From positions 52,501 to 116,500 of the forward strand of contig JAJOZX010007488.1 of the NCBI GenBank assembly GCA_023014485.1: 64,000 bases of DNA. Direction: 5' to 3'. Position 1 is the first letter of the stretch; each line of letters opens with the position of its first letter. The notes beneath the pieces are model-generated. The model made no database searches. It was not told where the DNA came from and saw only the letters and a program-made list of their open reading frames with translations. Origin of the DNA: Bathynomus jamesi (taxonomy: Eukaryota; Arthropoda; Malacostraca; Isopoda; Cirolanidae). This document shows positions 21,503-31,155 of this stretch, in pieces. The position numbers and the translations under genes are program-made.

Positions 21503-21789
21503 TCTTTGAAATTGTTGCGTCTCTGTCTCTCATGGTCTTTTTTGCATATCTACATAGGCTGATTTACGTACTGGCAGAGTAGGCACCTGTCCATTGCGGC
21601 AAATTTTTTTGTATTTCAACATAAATAGGGCAAAAAAAACAGAAATAGAAAATAAATAACTTATAAGCACTGACAAATTAAATAAAATCACAAATAAGTT
21701 TTAAAATAAAAAAGAACAGCGATATCAAATGGCACAACTATAAGCTCTTTAATCCCTCCCTAGGGACGGCAAAATGCTAAGTACTCCTC

Positions 21790-21793
<4 letters not shown>
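21503..21793. other. AT-rich spacer
   Basis: No feature recognised before the (TA)n array. Confidence 0.5.

Positions 21794-21833
<40 letters not shown>
21794..21833. repeat. (TA)n microsatellite
   Basis: TA array directly abutting the left end of the non-autonomous element at 21834. Confidence 0.95.
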
Positions 21834-21837
<4 letters not shown>

Positions 21838-22421
21838 GGCGGCTCGTTTTTACTTTTTTCGATATTTGATGGGGGGTAGTGCGGAAAAGTTGCGATTTGG
21901 AGAGAAAATAAAGTGTGTAAAATTTTTTTGATCTACGTCAATACCTTCCGGTGGCGGCGAGTCCTTAAAAATCGAAAAATAGGCCTAACGGGGTAGATTG
22001 GAAAATGGTTTTAAAGACTTACAAAATAAACAATAAAAATTTCAGCACAATCTGTTAATAACTTCCGGTGGCGTCTTAGTCGTTAAAATATCCAAAATAT
22101 TGATTTAAAGCAAGTTTTAACAAGATGTTATACAAATGTTAATTCCGTTATATTTCTGTGCAAACAACCCTGAGAACACTATTATAGGTTTGAATAAATT
22201 AATAGCAGTCATTGAACAATGAACATTATATAAAATTATATAAAATTATATAAAATTTTTGTGTGTTTTTAGGCCTATTTTTCGATTTTTAAGGACTCGC
22301 AGCCACCGGAAGGTATTGACGTAGATCAAAAAAATTTTACACACTTTATTTTCTCCAAATCGCAACTTTTCCGCACTACCCCCAATCAAATATCAAAAAA
22401 AGTGTAAAACGAGCCGCCCTA

Positions 22422-22422
<1 letters not shown>
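21834..22422. mobile_element. Non-autonomous relative of the long-TIR transposon
   Basis: Ends TTAGGGCGGCTCGTTTTTAC and the complement at 22422 match the pattern TTAGGG-GG-TCG-TTTTAC of the 8348-10520 element. Arms of about 155 bp surround an AT-rich core of 589 bp in total. The subterminal word CAATACCTTCCGGTGGCGGC near 21950, with repeats near 22060 and (inverted) 22300, resembles the C-rich subterminal motif of the larger element. No coding sequence. It sits between two (TA)n arrays. Confidence 0.75.

Positions 22423-22424
<2 letters not shown>

Positions 22425-22473
<49 letters not shown>
22425..22473. repeat. (TA)n microsatellite
   Basis: Second TA array on the other side of the preceding element, and immediately upstream of LINE family 2 copy 1. 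Confidence 0.95.
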
Positions 22474-22478
<5 letters not shown>

Positions 22479-24528
22479 GAGTGAACTTCAAAATTAAGTA
22501 ATTGTAAACATAACATCAGAAAAATATTAAATGATAAACTGCAAAGTATCGATGTCGTCATACAGGAACTAATCGAGAAGCATACAGAAAAAGACGACGA
22601 CGACGCTATAGAAGCGACAAAGGCTAACTCAAAGTACTTCTATAATTTCGCAAAAAGAAAGACGAAAAACCATGTGACTATTGGACCTTTAAAAGACGAG
22701 AACAGTGCTTTATCTGATGATCTAACAGAAGTATCTGAAATATTAAGAGCTCAGTACGAATCATCATTCAGTATCCCAAAAACTGACAAATTGATATGCG
22801 ATAGAAACGCGTTCTTTGAAGAAGAACCACAAGGGAAAGTATAACAGATTTAGACTTTACGACAGATGATATTACACAAGCCATAGGGAAACTAAAAATA
22901 CACTCAGCGGCAGGACCGGATAAATGGAATGCCACACTAATCAAAAACTGCAAGAATGCAATTGCTGAGCCCCTGTACTGGATATGGAGACGATCACTAG
23001 ACACGGGAGAAATACCGGGCATCCAGAAGAGCGCGAACATAGTCCCAATATATAAAGGAGGAGATCGATCCGAGGCCAAAAACTATAGGCCAGTATCGCT
23101 TACATCCCATTTCACTAAAATATTTGAAAGAATAGTTACAGAAAATCTATGACTTTTTGGAAACTCGGAAAAAATTCAATGATAACCAACACGGGTTTCG
23201 GTCAGGCAGATCTTGTCTATCACAACTAATGGAACACTACAACAACATTACTGATTCACTTGAAAGTAATGAAAACAATGATGTACTATACACAGACTTT
23301 GCTAAAGCGTTCGACAAATGCGACCATGGAACCATAATACATAAACTGAAATATATGGGAATAACAGGAAAAGTAGGGAAATTGACATGTAATTTCCTTA
23401 GTGAGCGGCGGCAAGTCGTTACAGTACAATGAGTATCTTAATCAGAGGTCCTCAGCTCGGTACCACAAGGAACAGTATTAGCTCCACTACTTTTCATAAT
23501 CATACTAACTGACAGATGAGGACGTTACCAGAGACAGCACAGTAACATCATTTGCGGATGGCACAAAGATCAGTAGAAAAATAGGAAACCCAGAAGACAT
23601 AAGATCTCTACAAACCGACATAAACATAATCTACAAGTGGACGGAAGACAACAATATGAAGCTTAACACTGAGAAATTTCAGCTATTACGGTACGGAAAA
23701 AGAGAGTACCTAAAATCCATGGAATATTATACTCCAAGTGGACAGGAAATTCAGAGAAATTCCAGAGCAAAAGATTTAGGGGTTGTAATGACAGATGATG
23801 CGAAATTTGAAACAGAAAATAAGATAGCAGTAAACAGAGCAGAGAGAATAACGGGTCAGATATTGAGAACCTTTAAACGAAGGGATAGTAATGTAATGAT
23901 TCCTCTACTGAAAACCCTGATAATACCCAAATTGGAATACTGCTCGGTCCTAACATGCCCATATAAAAAAGAAGACATTAGACAGCTGGAAGGGAACCAG
24001 AGAAGCTTCACAGCAAAGATCAATGGGTGCAAAGAACTAAATTACTGGGAAAGGTTACGCGAACTAGACCTATATTCACTGGAAAGGAGAAGAGATACAC
24101 CATTATTTACACTTGGAAAATAATAGAGAAACTAGTCTCTAATCTTACTCTGAACCCTATAACTCCCCAAACAACGGTGGAAAGTAGAAACGGTAGCCTG
24201 TGTCGTATTCCCAAATTGAAGGCGAGACAGGGAACATCCTTAACCCTGAAAGAAAATAGTTTTGTAGTGAGAGGACCAAAACTGTTTAATCAGTTCCTCA
24301 AAGACCTAAGAAACACGAAGGGAGTTGCAGTGGAAATCTTCAAAAGAAGACTAGACGCCTGGCTCAGAACAATCCCCGATGAGCCGGGCGTACCTGGCTA
24401 TGTGAGGTGGAGAGCGCAAGAATCCAATTCACTACTTCACCAGGCCAACTCGAGAGGAGAGGCGACAAGCTTGACCTTCGCGAAATGAGAAATCATCGCG
24501 CGAAACCTTTGTAAGGTTTCAAGGTAAG
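22474..24528 (+). mobile_element. CR1-like LINE, family 2, copy 1 (5' truncated)
   Basis: Begins at the point equivalent to 45987 in the longer family 2 copy (44750-47985), so the endonuclease half is missing. It then runs collinearly to the shared 3' end around CGCGAAACCTTTGTAAGGTT. The 5' truncation is typical of target-primed insertion. The upstream edge lies in a TA array. Confidence 0.88.
22510..24488 (+). pseudogene. LINE family 2 reverse transcriptase, frameshifted
   Basis: Reverse transcriptase blocks in order: AGPDKWNATLIKNCKNAIAE near 22910, KGGDRSEAKNYRPVSLTSH near 23060, DNQHGFRSGRSCLSQL near 23180, LYTDFAKAFDKCDHGTII near 23290, SSVPQGTVLAPLLFIIILT near 23450 and TSFADGTKISRK near 23555. 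The catalytic ADD has become ADG, which alone would abolish polymerase activity. The C-terminal region holds KLEYCSVLTCPYKKED near 23930. It ends DEPGVPGYVRWRAQESNSLL, a tail common in arthropod CR1-like LINEs. Frameshifts occur near 22830, 23150, 23430 and 24120. Confidence 0.88.
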
Positions 24529-24540
24529 GTGTATATATAT

Positions 24541-25405
24541 CAGTGGCGTGCGGTCCATGGAAGCAAGGGAAGCAATGCTTCCCTATTCAAAGAAAGAAGA
24601 AAATGCTGTATTATACTTTAAAGTTTAAACAGTTCAATATGTGTTAATAATTTGTACAAAATCATTTTATTATACTATTTATAGCATTTGATTGGTAATC
24701 AGGTGGATACATAGTATATACATTGGTTGCCGTTCGTGCAAAAACCTTTAAGAAAGCCGACGCAAAAAATCTCGAGTTGGACAACAATTGACGAAATGCA
24801 TCCTTTTTCCCAATGACTTTCGCTTTTTTTTTACTGTTACAAATTGTTTCTTTCCCTTCTAAAAACTCATTTAATGTTTAATAATGTAGTATTTATTGAA
24901 TACAACAAGTTTCATATATAGTTTTTCTACTAAAAAATTCCATGGCCATGTTAAGCGAAAAAGAATATATATTTATCGTTATTTTATCCTTCCCTATGTC
25001 AAAAAGGAAGCAATTTAGAAATAGCTGTCCAGATCTTATAGTTAATTTTCTTGAAATATCTGGCAACTTTACGTGCTGTCTGCTGTCATTCTCTCATTTA
25101 AAGCGAATACATAACTACGCTAGAAATGCGCAAGGGTAAGAAAGGCTTGCAAGTTTAGCTTTAATCTCAATTGAGAAAAAGCTTCTTAAGGATATGAAAA
25201 CCGATGCCTTTTACGAAGAAATAAGATATATTTAATAAAAAAGAAAGAAGAATAGAATTAACCTATAAGTAAAGTAAGTAGATGATTATATGTGTTTTGT
25301 TTTTATTATATACGAGTATTTTAAAGTTTTATTTTTATTTTATATAATCTTTGTTGTTTTTGCTTGAATTGCTTCCCCTTGACGAAAAATCACCGCACGC
25401 CACTG
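24541..25405. mobile_element. Non-autonomous hAT element
   Basis: Ends CAGTGGCGTGCGGTC and ACCGCACGCCACTG are inverted repeats of the type seen in hAT transposons. The element is flanked by ATATATAT on both sides, which equals an 8-bp duplication although it lies in TA-rich sequence. The internal AAGCA/TGCTT words near both ends extend the TIR. The 865-bp interior has only short open frames and no transposase motif. Confidence 0.75.
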
Positions 25406-25491
25406 ATATATATATATGAATAGAAACGACGTAAATAAGGAGCGTCTCTGCACACGGGGAAGAGAAAATAACGAATAAATGAAAAATGAGG

Positions 25492-25563
25492 CGAACCGCC
25501 CGGGAATCGAACCCAGGGCCTTCCAATTGCCGGTTGGATGCGCTACCATTACACCACGGACCT
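25492..25563 (-). tRNA. tRNA-like gene, array 1 unit 1
   Basis: The D-arm region GTGTAATGGTAGCGC matches an A box and CTGGGTTCGATTCCCGG forms the T arm/B box. TCCAA and TTGGA make a five-pair anticodon stem around CCGGCAA, which would put GGC (alanine) at the anticodon. However, position 33 is C instead of the near-universal U, and the acceptor strands AGGTCCG and GCGGTTC pair poorly. It is followed by TTTTT. It is best called a Pol III tRNA-like repeat or tRNA pseudogene. Confidence 0.55.
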
Positions 25564-25753
25564 CGATCAATCATAAATCGAAATTCTCCTACATAGGGCA
25601 GAAACCAATGCCCTGAGAGGGCACCCTCGCAAATCGTGAATATGTGTATTTAACTGCAATGACCACGCAGTATATAAATGAATAGAAACGACGTAAATAA
25701 GGAGCGTCTCTGCACACAGGGAAGAGAAAATAACGAATAAATGAAAAATGAGG

Positions 25754-25825
25754 CGAACCGCCCTGGAATCGAACCCAGGGCCTTCCAATTGCCGGTTGGA
25801 TGCGCTACCATTACACCACGGACCT
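25754..25825 (-). tRNA. tRNA-like gene, array 1 unit 2
   Basis: Same structure as unit 1, but the T arm reads CTGGGTTCGATTCCAGG, giving a fully Watson-Crick T stem. The acceptor mismatch and C33 persist. Confidence 0.55.
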
Positions 25826-26015
25826 CGATCAATCATAAATCGAAATTCTCCTACATAGGGCAGAAACCAATGCCCTGAGAGGGCACCCTCGCAAATCGTG
25901 AATATGTGCATTTAACTGCAATGACCACGCAGTATATAAATGAATAGAAACGACGTAAATAAGGAGCGTCTCTGCACACGGGGAAGAGAAAATAACGAAT
26001 AAATGAAAAATGAGG

Positions 26016-26087
26016 CGAACCGCCCGGGAATCGAACCCAGGGCCTTCCAATTGCCGGTTGGATGCGCTACCATTACACCACGAACCT
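26016..26087 (-). tRNA. tRNA-like gene, array 1 unit 3
   Basis: As unit 1, with one change in the acceptor strand (AGGTTCG). This lets two more positions pair with GCGGTTC in wobble form but still not a full stem. Confidence 0.55.
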
Positions 26088-26277
26088 CGATCAATCATAA
26101 ATCGAAATTCTCCTACATAGGGCAGAAACCAATGCCCTGAGAGGGCACCCTCGCAAATCGTGAATATGTGCATTTAACTGCAATGACCACGCAGTATATA
26201 AATGAATAGAAACGACGTAAATAAGGAGCGTCTCTGCACACGGGGGAGAGAAAATAACGAATAAATGAAAAATGAGG

Positions 26278-26312
26278 CGAACCGCCCGGGAATCGAACCC
26301 AGGGCCTTTCCA
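26278..26312 (-). tRNA. tRNA-like gene, array 1 unit 4, truncated
   Basis: Only the T arm and 3' acceptor side remain before the break into the mariner-like fragment at 26313. Confidence 0.6.
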
Positions 26313-26479
26313 GTTGCAAAGTGTCTCTGACTCCGATTTCCTATGAGTAGAATTATCTGGATTCGTTCTTCCTTGCTCACAGACATTATGGCCTGTAGAA
26401 ATAGAAAAATATGAATTATGGTTTGTAGAAATAGAAAAATATGAATTTCTTCTATGATGCCGGACTTATGGGACACCCT
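26313..26479 (-). mobile_element. Fragment of a mariner-like element (GGGTGTCCC family)
   Basis: Matches the right half of the element at 37969-38364. It contains the coding start of its HTH domain (SKEERIQIILLIGNRSQR on the minus strand) and the terminal GGACTTATGGGACACCC. A 31-bp segment with GTAGAAATAGAAAAATATGA is tandemly duplicated. The left half is missing at the junction with tRNA array 1. Confidence 0.78.
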
Positions 26480-26881
26480 CTATATACATATATATATATT
26501 ATATATATATATGAGGGTGCTAACCAACATCTAGATAAGGTAAAAGTTAGCACAACCTGGCGCATATTGTAATAATTTGTCATATAGTAATATCTTCAAA
26601 GTAGAAAACAATTAATTTTCTTTGGCTCGTGTTTCACTCTTGAAAAACTTTGTGCCATTTGTAGTAACAATTCTTTAGAACTCATTTCACCATATTTTTC
26701 CCTCATTTCTGTTCAGAGACGACGCTGTGAGTTAGACACGCGTTGCTCTTATCAACTAAAGTGTGAAGAAAGGTTTTTGCATTTTTGTTGGTCATTTCTT
26801 TGCCTTTACTTCATCCTACATACAATTCTGCTTTTGTTGACTGTCAGCGAGGTGTATACAAATGGTAGGCCAGTAAAATGA

Positions 26882-26882
<1 letters not shown>
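26480..26882. other. Spacer with TA tract
   Basis: Short TA repeats at 26486-26510, then unique-looking sequence without coding potential. Confidence 0.5.

Positions 26883-26934
<52 letters not shown>
26883..26934. repeat. (CT)n(TA)n microsatellite
   Basis: A CT repeat of about 40 bp and a short TA tract directly before mariner C. Confidence 0.95.
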
Positions 26935-26935
<1 letters not shown>

Positions 26936-28293
26936 TAGGGGCACTCAATATATTTTGCCCCACCCTTTTTTCTTAGCTAAATAATAGGCCATGGGGCTGA
27001 AATGTATTTTGGGACGTAAGTTTTAACTTTCTCCGCTTCACATAACCAGATTTTTCCAGTTTGAACCTCCCTTCCTTGTATAAAACCGCTTTTAAACGCC
27101 CTTGTATAAAACTGATGATTAACGCAGTTTCGAAAATGCCGTCTCACAGTGATGTGCGTTGTAAACAGAGAGCTGTTATCGAGTTATTAACCGCAGAGAA
27201 GGAAACAGTTGGAAATATTTACAAACCTCTACAAAACATTTACGGAGATGCTGTTGTTGATCGAACCATAGTTGAACGCTGGTCAAAACGTGTGAGATCA
27301 TCGGAGAAGGGAGAGCCAGCCTCGATGATGAGCCAAGCAGCAGTCACCCGGCATCGGCTGTGACATCTCACACTGTGCAACATGCTAACAGCATCATTCG
27401 ATCAAATCGGTGCGTCACATGGAAGGAGCTATCACTGGAGCTAGGAATTAGTGAAGGAAGTGTGAATACGATAATTCAGCAACTGGGATACTCAAAAGTG
27501 TGTTCACGGTTTGTTCCTCGCGAAATGACTGAAGATCACAAAGCTCAAAGAAAAGAAATTGAGTCGTTGGTTCGATACGAGACATGAGGGGATGACTTCT
27601 TTTCACGAATTGTGACTGGGGATGGGACTTGGGTAAACCATTTTGAACCTGAAACAAAACACCAATCCATCGAGTGGCATCACGCAGACTCCCCACGCAT
27701 GAAAAAGTTCAAAATGGCTCCCTCTGCACGAAAGGTTATGGCCACCATCTTCTGGGACATGAAAGGGGGGTGATTCTGGTCGACATTATGAAGAAAGAAC
27801 AAACATTCAACTCAGAGGCATATATTGCTACCCTACAGAGACTCCAGAGACGTATAAAGCGAGTTCGACCGGAGACAAAACTGGAAGACGTCTTTCTTTT
27901 GCACGATAACGCAAGACCACACAACAGTTTGCAAACAAGAGAGGCCATCACAAAAATGCGCTTGACTGTGTTACCCCACCCTCCATACGGCCTGGATCTG
28001 GCACCTTCAGACTTCCATTTGTTTGGGTCAATGAAGAATGCTATTCGTGGAAGAAAGTTTCAGAGTGACGATGAGGTTGTTGAGGAGGTTAAGAGGTGGC
28101 TCGAGCGGAACCCAATGGACTTTTACCAACAAGGAATAAAGGCACTTGTTTTGAGGAAAAGGATGGAGACTATATGGAAAAATAAAAACTTGTAAAACGG
28201 GTATGTAACTACTTGTGTACAAAATTTCTTGGACTTACAAGGAAACTTGTAAAGAAAAAAAAAGGCGGGGCAAAATATATTGAGTGGCCCTCG
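26935..28293 (+). mobile_element. Mariner element, copy C (DD34D)
   Basis: Full length, collinear with copy A: 5' end TTAGGGGCACTCAATATATT, 3' end (inward) CGAGGGCCACTCAATATATT. Preceded by TA. The right flank is TGTA, so the duplication is imperfect. Internal sequence differs from copy A by scattered substitutions and small indels. Confidence 0.9.
27136..28195 (+). pseudogene. Mariner transposase, frameshifted
   Basis: The ATG at 27136 begins MPSHSDVRCKQRAVIELL. The HTH segment, then ELGISEGSVNTIIQQLGYS near 27440, TGDGTWVNHFEPETKHQ near 27620, LLHDNARPHNSLQTREAI near 27895 and GLDLAPSDFHLFGSM near 27990 are all present. The DD34D spacing is kept. Indels near 27330, 27590 and 27770 shift the frame. 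The longest piece, 173 residues from 27674, spans the second and third catalytic aspartates. Confidence 0.9.
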
Positions 28294-28299
28294 TGTATA

Positions 28300-28437
28300 C
28301 ACCTTGTTTAACCTTAGTTTTGCTTTCGCCCGAATTGTTCATTCTGACGAAGGTCAAGCTTGTCACTCCACCTTAGACCTACAGTTTAATGTGGAATCCG
28401 AACCACGTCCCACCAGCAGCCCAGCGTCTTAACCACT
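28300..28437 (-). mobile_element. tRNA-derived SINE, type I
   Basis: The minus strand begins TAGCCTAGTGGTTAAGACGC (A box) and has GTGGTTCGGATTCCAC (B box). The following CATTAAACTGTAGGTCT and the distal GGTTAAACAA are shared with the 5S-headed SINEs, which carry CACGTAAAGCTGTAGGTC at the same position. The body is thus common to a tRNA-headed and a 5S-headed family. Confidence 0.7.
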
Positions 28438-28597
28438 AGGCTACCCAGCGTACCCATTTATCTACCAACCAATTTTTATTGTGTGGAAGGATGAACAGCT
28501 GAGTTTTGCTGCGCGCCACCTACTGTCACCGGGTCTCGATCCCTGGGCCAATAGATTCGTTGTCAGGGATGCTAACGGCCACACCACCGAGGCGCAT
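28438..28597 (-). mobile_element. tRNA-derived SINE, type II
   Basis: The minus strand begins GCCTCGGTGGTGTGGCCGTT, with GGGATCGAGACCCGGTG as B-box region. The body matches 20725-20870, including TGGCGCGCAGCAAA and GTTCATCCTTCCACACAATA. It abuts the type I SINE at CTGGGTAC. Confidence 0.7.
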
Positions 28598-28599
28598 TA

Positions 28600-28735
28600 T
28601 ATATAACAGTTAAAATCCCCATTCATTCGGGAAGTAGGCAGAAATTCTGCCTACCGCCCGAATGAAGAGGAGAGAGAGACTCGAAAACGTTGTGGTTTTT
28701 AGTTCTGTATTTTATTATTTTAACCATTGGAGATT
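28600..28735 (+). mobile_element. Hairpin plus hammerhead-like motif (Penelope-type end)
   Basis: TTCATTCGGGAAGTAGGCAG and its near complement form a hairpin (28623-28665). TGAAGAG, a GAG/CTC hairpin, GAAA, ACGTT and GTGG follow (to 28695). The order and the GTTGTGG ending match the motif at 20453-20495. The C before UGAAGA is A here and one extra G precedes stem II, so a functional ribozyme is unlikely in this copy. Confidence 0.45.
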
Positions 28736-28778
28736 TTAAATTGCTTTTGCTTAGTTTTTTGCGCGGTCACTCTTGTTA

Positions 28779-28820
28779 TATATATATATATATATATATA
28801 ATATTATATACATATACATA
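28779..28820. repeat. (TA)n microsatellite
   Basis: TA repeat forming the left flank of the DD41D mariner. Its last TA is the target duplication. Confidence 0.9.
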
Positions 28821-30039
28821 CAGGGTGTACATAAAGTCAGGATCTATTTTTGTGAAGCACTTGGCAATTATATGGAATTCAATCATAAAATGATAAAGTG
28901 GTAACATTTATTAAATAATTAAGAGTAGGATTCGACGTGACGCCCATCAGTATCCCTGCACAGCTCAAATCGTTCCGCAGCATTTCTAAACACATTCTGG
29001 AGCATTTGCGGGGTTATGTTATCTGCAGCAGTTCGTATACGTGTACGTAAGTTTTCAAGACTCGTAATCTTCGTCTGATAGACGTGCGATTTGATAAAGC
29101 CCCATGCAAAGAAATCTAAAGGGGTTAAATCTGGTGATCTCGCTGGCCAAGGTCTGTTGCTTCCGCGTCCGATCCAGCGATTTGGAAAACGTCCTTTTAG
29201 ATAATCCTGAAAAATTTTGGCATAGTGACAAGGAGCACCATCATGTTGATAGACGACGGTACTAACAATCCTATCCCCAATCAGCTGAGGTTCAAGGAAT
29301 TGCTGCAACATGTCCAGATAAATAAGCCCCGTAACTGTAGCTTCAGCAAAGAAAAAAGGACCATAAACCTTAGATTTTGTTAAACCCATCCAGACATTAA
29401 CTTTAGGTGAGTCTCTCTCCCAATTTTGGACGAAATCATTCGGTCTTTCATCTGCCCAAATTCGACAGTTATGGCGATTTACTTTTCCACACGTATGGAA
29501 AGTGGCTTCATCACTAAAGAGAATGTTGTCCATTAAATTATCACTCCAGATTTGTTCTACGAGATCAGCACTCACAGCACTTCGTCGAGGGAAATCTTCC
29601 TCATGTAAATCATGTAAAACCTGCAAATGATAGCTTTTCTTCTGCAAATTAACTTTCAGAATTTTGTGCACAGATGACGTCGGGAGGCCGAGTCTGTGTG
29701 ATGCAGCACGAACGGACGTACGTGGCTCCTCAGTGATAATTCCGCGTACTGCATTCACGGTAAGATCTGACATACACGGTCGTCCTGATCTTGCTTCATC
29801 ATTTACAGATCCCGTTCGTTTAAATTTGTTCACCAATTTTCGTATTGTCTTGTCTATTGGCCCCGGCTTATGAAATCTCCTTCTAAACTTCTCTCTGATG
29901 TCATTGTATTTCTTTCCCTCGATTCGCCAAATTACTATTGCCACACGCTCTTCTGTATTCATTATAAGGGCTTCTGAAAAGAAAAATAGAAAAAAATAAT
30001 TATTTCACAAAAATAGATCCTGACTTTATGTACACCCTG
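28821..30039 (-). mobile_element. Apparently intact DD41D mariner-type transposon
   Basis: A 1219-bp element with identical terminal inverted repeats of at least 36 bp starting CAGGGTGTACATAAAGTCAG. TA lies on both sides (28819-28820, 30040-30041). One uninterrupted transposase gene fills it. It has the fewest visible defects of any element in the window, which suggests a recent insertion. A 116-bp end fragment of the same family lies at 59833-59948. Confidence 0.93.
28919..29962 (-). CDS. IS630/Tc1/mariner transposase, DD41D type, full length
   Basis: A 347-residue protein starting MNTEERVAIVIWRIEG, normal in length for mariner transposases. Residues 5-60 form the first HTH, with KRTGSVNDEARSGRP at 48-62 as the inter-domain GRPR-like linker. 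A second HTH (ASHRLGLPTSSVHKIL) is at 87-102. Catalytic residues are D151 (LFSDEATF), D241 (YQHDGAPCHY) and D283 (SPDLTPLDFFAWG). The last two are separated by 41 residues, as I count them, which is the spacing of the rosa/VISITOR-type (DD41D) branch. No stop or shift interrupts it. The short C-terminal tail ends HVESYS. Starts and stops lie within 80-100 bp of the TIRs, leaving compact UTRs. It could be active. Confidence 0.93.
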   Translation of the reverse strand: MNTEERVAIVIWRIEGKKYNDIREKFRRRFHKPGPIDKTIRKLVNKFKRTGSVNDEARSGRPCMSDLTVNAVRGIITEEPRTSVRAASHRLGLPTSSVHKILKVNLQKKSYHLQVLHDLHEEDFPRRSAVSADLVEQIWSDNLMDNILFSDEATFHTCGKVNRHNCRIWADERPNDFVQNWERDSPKVNVWMGLTKSKVYGPFFFAEATVTGLIYLDMLQQFLEPQLIGDRIVSTVVYQHDGAPCHYAKIFQDYLKGRFPNRWIGRGSNRPWPARSPDLTPLDFFAWGFIKSHVYQTKITSLENLRTRIRTAADNITPQMLQNVFRNAAERFELCRDTDGRHVESYS

Positions 30040-30375
30040 TATATATATAATACTTAGTATCGTGATCAGAATTGCAGATCCAGTTGGTTGAACTAATGTT
30101 TGGTGTTCAAATATTTCAACAAATTTCTCCCTGAATGAATGCACAGTTGGAGTACTCTTCTTTCGTATTTAGATTTTATGGATATAATTTCGGATCCGAC
30201 TTGATTTCAAAGACGTTCTTTCATTTTTCTTCACTTAATTTAAATGGCGTATTTCCTTTTATTGATTTTTTTCACTAATTTTTGCTGGAAACAAGAAAGT
30301 GCATTTCTTTTCCAGTTGTATAATATTATTTATAGTCTCCCTCTCCCTTAGTCTTTTGTTCATATGGACACAAGG

Positions 30376-30409
<34 letters not shown>

Positions 30410-31025
30410 GCATACACACACACGAGTGTATATATATATGTGGGTTTGTGGGTGTAGATAAAGTGTGTATAAACTTTATATATCCGCATTATATATGCAT
30501 TATGTTTTGAAGCGTAAAAATGAAAGTTCGTGCTCCTTTGTTGAATTCGAGGATTTACAAAGCAAAACTCAAAGGAACGAATTGGATGCCAGATCGAGAG
30601 AAGTATCGAGTGTTATCGTATGTTTTGTTTTCGTCTCTAACTTTATTTTTCTTTGCAGTTTTCAGGCGTACCAACATCGTCTGTGTAAACATTAAAAGCA
30701 TATTTTCAAATGATTTTATAGTCTCTTTTGATATTCAGTTTTAGGGGAGAATATTTATGAATAAAGGTTATATTAGTATGGAAAGGGTGTTGTTTTCAAG
30801 GTTTTTTTTACTCTTTACTCGTAAATTGGTTAATTAAAATTTATGGCTGATCCCCTGTGTAGTTCTTTCGTTCTGTATGTATCTGTCTCATTCTCGCTCT
30901 ATCTATGCCTGTCTACCTATCCATCCACATGTATATATACATGGTCTCCATAAAATGACGGTTCGTTTTATTCAATTCATATGTGACAAAGTATTTGACA
31001 TAAAATTCTATGATAATGATGTTTT
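30040..31025. other. Spacer with (TA)n/(CA)n patches
   Basis: TA tract at 30379-30410 followed by ACACAC, and TGTGTATATATATG at 30424-30442. Open frames here are short and without motifs. Confidence 0.5.
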
Positions 31026-31150
31026 AAGGTTGTTTAACTTCCTTAGTAACGGCAAAGGTCGTATAACCTACAGCTTTAAGTGGGATCTGAGCAACGGGTC
31101 GCTTCATCATCTGAACGCAGAAGACGGTCACCCATCCAACTAGTACCCAG
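31026..31150 (-). mobile_element. 5S-rRNA-headed SINE, copy 3 (head truncated)
   Basis: The minus strand starts in the 5S C-box (TAGTTGGATGGGTGACCGTC) and runs through the shared body (CACTTAAAGCTGTAGGTT) to GTTAAACAAC. The 5S A-box part is missing. It is cut at or near the left end of the Tc1 element. Confidence 0.7.
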
Positions 31151-31155
31151 ATATA

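Larger units (their letters stand above)
25417..26312 (-). repeat. Tandem array 1 of 262-bp units with tRNA-like genes
   Basis: About 3.4 head-to-tail units with a 262-bp period. Each contains, on the minus strand, a 72-nt tRNA-like gene followed within a few bases by TTTTTCATT (a Pol III terminator) and a spacer with AGAGACGCTCCTTATTTACG. Units differ from each other by only a few bases, so amplification or homogenisation is recent. The last unit is cut at 26312 by an unrelated mariner-like fragment. A diverged array of the same unit lies at 40501-41870. Confidence 0.85.

Noticed and set aside
24942..25139. 65-codon frame inside the hAT element
   Set aside because: No similarity to hAT transposase motifs and too short. 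Treated as chance.
25567..26173. Overlapping minus-strand frames of 114 codons repeated with the array
   Set aside because: They read through tRNA-like genes and spacers. The repetition reflects the 262-bp unit (nearly divisible by three only after changes), not a protein family.
25417..26312. CRISPR-like array
   Set aside because: Direct repeats are 262 bp long without unique spacers, and the genome is eukaryotic. It is a tandem repeat carrying tRNA-like genes.
29664..29873. Plus-strand frame across the intact transposase
   Set aside because: Shadow of the minus-strand transposase gene.
30465..30744. Two overlapping plus-strand frames (76 and 74 codons)
   Set aside because: No domain, splice context or repeat support. 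Typical of random frames in AT-rich DNA.
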